A stretch of 6,616 bases of DNA from EX4484-2 sp964592095 (GTDB taxonomy: Archaea; Altiarchaeota; Altiarchaeia; IMC4; QMZM01), in contig CAZQER010000058.1 in assembly GCA_964592095.1 (NCBI GenBank), positions 1-6,616 of the forward strand, read 5' to 3'. The notes under the pieces are model-generated. The model was not told the DNA's origin. It was given only the letters and a program-made list of their open reading frames with translations, and searched no databases. Each line of letters starts with the position of its first letter. The stretch's first letter is position 1. Positions 5,995 to 6,616 of the stretch are shown here, piece by piece. The position numbers and the translations under genes are program-made.

Positions 5995-6400
5995 ATGGCA
6001 ACAAGAAACTGAAGCGAGTATAATGAAGGGAAGGTCAAAGAGATAGAGTTATTCTTTGATCCTAAATATATAATATATTATACTTGATGCTTTGAACATC
6101 AGAGATTAGTAATAAGAGTAAACTGTCACTGTACTTTACACTAACGCAGAGATGTGCTTTCTACGATTACCAATGAGACAGTCCGAGGTCTTGCTGAGAA
6201 TAATTGCTAAGGTTATTGGTGCAAGAAATATATAAGATTACACAACCTATGGAGGCGTAGAAGGAAATTAGAGTTTTGGCTATAAATCTTGGAAAACTGT
6301 TAAAGGGCTCAAATGAGAAGAAAAAGGTGAAAGTCTGTCAAAGATATTGAATGGATTGTGGTAATTTACAACCCAATGAGAAAAGGGTGATGGATGGTAG
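5995..6400 (+). pseudogene. Transposase remnant, IS5-like N-terminal half
   Basis: No frame is open, but consecutive pieces read like one ancestral archaeal IS5-type transposase. From 5995: MATRN, then TGA (6010-6012) where Trp is expected, then SEYNEGKVKEIELFFDPKY (compare the family's RNWSEYNE.LV.RGEI). At 6152-6232, another frame: CFLRLPMRQSEVLLRIIAKV and on to ARNI, then TAA, then DYTTY (6236-6250), resembling the family's LPYRQ.EG.LR.IA..IG...DYTT. A one-base slip at 6250 gives WRRRRKLEFWL and a stop at 6283-6285. A third frame at 6294-6335 gives KLLKGSNEKKKVKV. The next 70 bases may trace the strand with the first catalytic Asp, but this is weak. The rest of the catalytic domain is absent. 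At least three in-frame stops and two frame changes make it non-coding. The family is recalled from memory, so IS5 is likely rather than proven; a DDE transposase is more secure. Confidence 0.65.
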
Positions 6401-6431
6401 AGCTATGCAACAACGCAGAGAAATAGAAAAG

Positions 6432-6439
6432 TATAAATA
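6432..6439 (+). promoter_or_regulatory. TATA box of the secreted-protein gene
   Basis: TATAAATA lies 24-31 bases before the ATG at 6463, the textbook archaeal distance for a transcript beginning at the start codon. It stands 13 bases outside the right inverted repeat of the IS remnant, so the insertion spared it. Confidence 0.6.
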
Positions 6440-6462
6440 CAAAAGAGAAGAAATTACATTAT

Positions 6463-6616
6463 ATGAAAAGGATTTTTATTATTTTTGTATTACTTCTATG
6501 TGCATATGCAGGTGCCCAATCCTATAATCCAATAGGCAAAGGATGTACCAATGCCTACTACATTGACAAGGATTGTGATGGCTATGGAGTTGCCTCTCCC
6601 TTGGGAGTGGATGCAG
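6463..6616 (+). CDS. Secreted protein with DxDxDG-type metal-binding motif, 3' truncated
   Basis: The frame is open from ATG at 6463 to the window edge, giving 51 visible codons. Residues 1-18 form a clear Sec signal peptide: K2-R3, a hydrophobic core (IFIIFVLLL), then AYAGA. An A-G-A cleavage site after residue 18 leaves Q19 as the mature N-terminus. The Cys at 13 is not in a proper lipobox, so a lipoprotein is unlikely. The mature start contains KGCTNAYYIDKDCDGYG (residues 26-42). Its D-K-D-C-D-G-Y-G stretch resembles calcium-binding DxDxDG loops and the repeated 'YYxDxDxDGYG' motif of MopE-like, thrombospondin type-3-like and similar extracellular proteins. The two cysteines (28 and 37) could pair. 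A repeat-rich extracellular protein is expected downstream, but this is inference. The ATG lacks a Shine-Dalgarno motif and is best read as leaderless from the TATA box at 6432-6439. Confidence 0.75.
   Translation, partial: MKRIFIIFVLLLCAYAGAQSYNPIGKGCTNAYYIDKDCDGYGVASPLGVDA

Larger units (their letters stand above)
5948..6418 (+). mobile_element. Decayed, internally deleted IS element (IS5-like)
   Basis: Two 13-base ends form an imperfect inverted repeat matching at 12 of 13 positions: CTGAGTTGTTGCA (5948-5960) and TGCAACAACGCAG (6406-6418). They bound 471 bases, and inside are fragments of a transposase N-terminal half in three frames. A complete IS5-type element is about 1 kb or more. Here the right inverted repeat comes soon after the sequence that would lead into the catalytic domain, so most of the DDE domain is gone. 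This is a MITE-like deletion derivative that could move only if a related transposase acts in trans. I see no clean target-site duplication, so the outer edge of each repeat may be off by a few bases. It separates sufB from the secreted-protein gene without cutting either one or the latter's promoter. Confidence 0.65.

Noticed and set aside
5995..6012. Five-codon open frame (MATRN) with a good leaderless promoter, considered as a leader peptide
   Set aside because: The sequence after the stop continues the transposase N-terminus in the same frame (SEYNE...), so the stop is better read as decay of a Trp codon.
1..6616. CRISPR array, defence island or prophage
   Set aside because: No regularly spaced repeats, Cas, restriction, toxin or phage structural genes were seen. 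Apart from the IS relic, the genes are housekeeping or secreted types.

Overview
This window looks archaeal. It is AT-rich by eye and every convincing gene lies on the + strand. Several genes have a TATA-like box about 23-31 bases before their start codon and no Shine-Dalgarno motif, which fits leaderless transcripts. The protein families agree: a PAC2-family proteasome-assembly chaperone, an archaeal-type SufB/SufC pair, a MarC protein, a dual-type inositol monophosphatase and secreted proteins rich in N-glycosylation sequons. I cannot fix the lineage from sequence alone; a small-genome DPANN archaeon or a Thermoplasmatota-like lineage are both open.

Layout. Positions 1-896 hold the 3' part of a secreted or surface protein with twelve N-X-S/T sequons. 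A 71-residue winged-helix protein follows (1000-1215). Next comes an AT-rich gap holding a small GC-richer hairpin and T-tract (about 1262-1339). The housekeeping block is MarC membrane protein (1353-1985), inositol monophosphatase (2026-2811), PAC2 chaperone (2836-3585), small heat-shock protein (3651-4004), SufC (4012-4764) and SufB (4731 or 4758 to 5900). From 5901 to 6462 there is no intact gene. That stretch holds a decayed, internally deleted insertion sequence (about 5948-6418) with 13-base terminal inverted repeats and recognisable fragments of an IS5-like transposase in several frames. At 6463 a new secreted protein begins behind a very clear TATA box and runs off the window.

How the genes fit together. 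SufC and SufB form a minimal Fe-S cluster assembly scaffold, with translational overlap and no sufD, sufS or sufE/U in view. Hsp20 lies 7 bases before sufC and probably shares its transcript, which suggests a protein-damage and Fe-S repair unit. The PAC2 protein ends in a tail matching the HbYX proteasome-docking motif, adding a proteolysis link upstream. The two edges of the window encode extracellular proteins.

I did not find a clearly new multi-gene system. The most interesting items are the decayed IS element, the cysteine tail of SufC, the HbYX-like tail of the PAC2 protein, and the sequon-dense surface protein.
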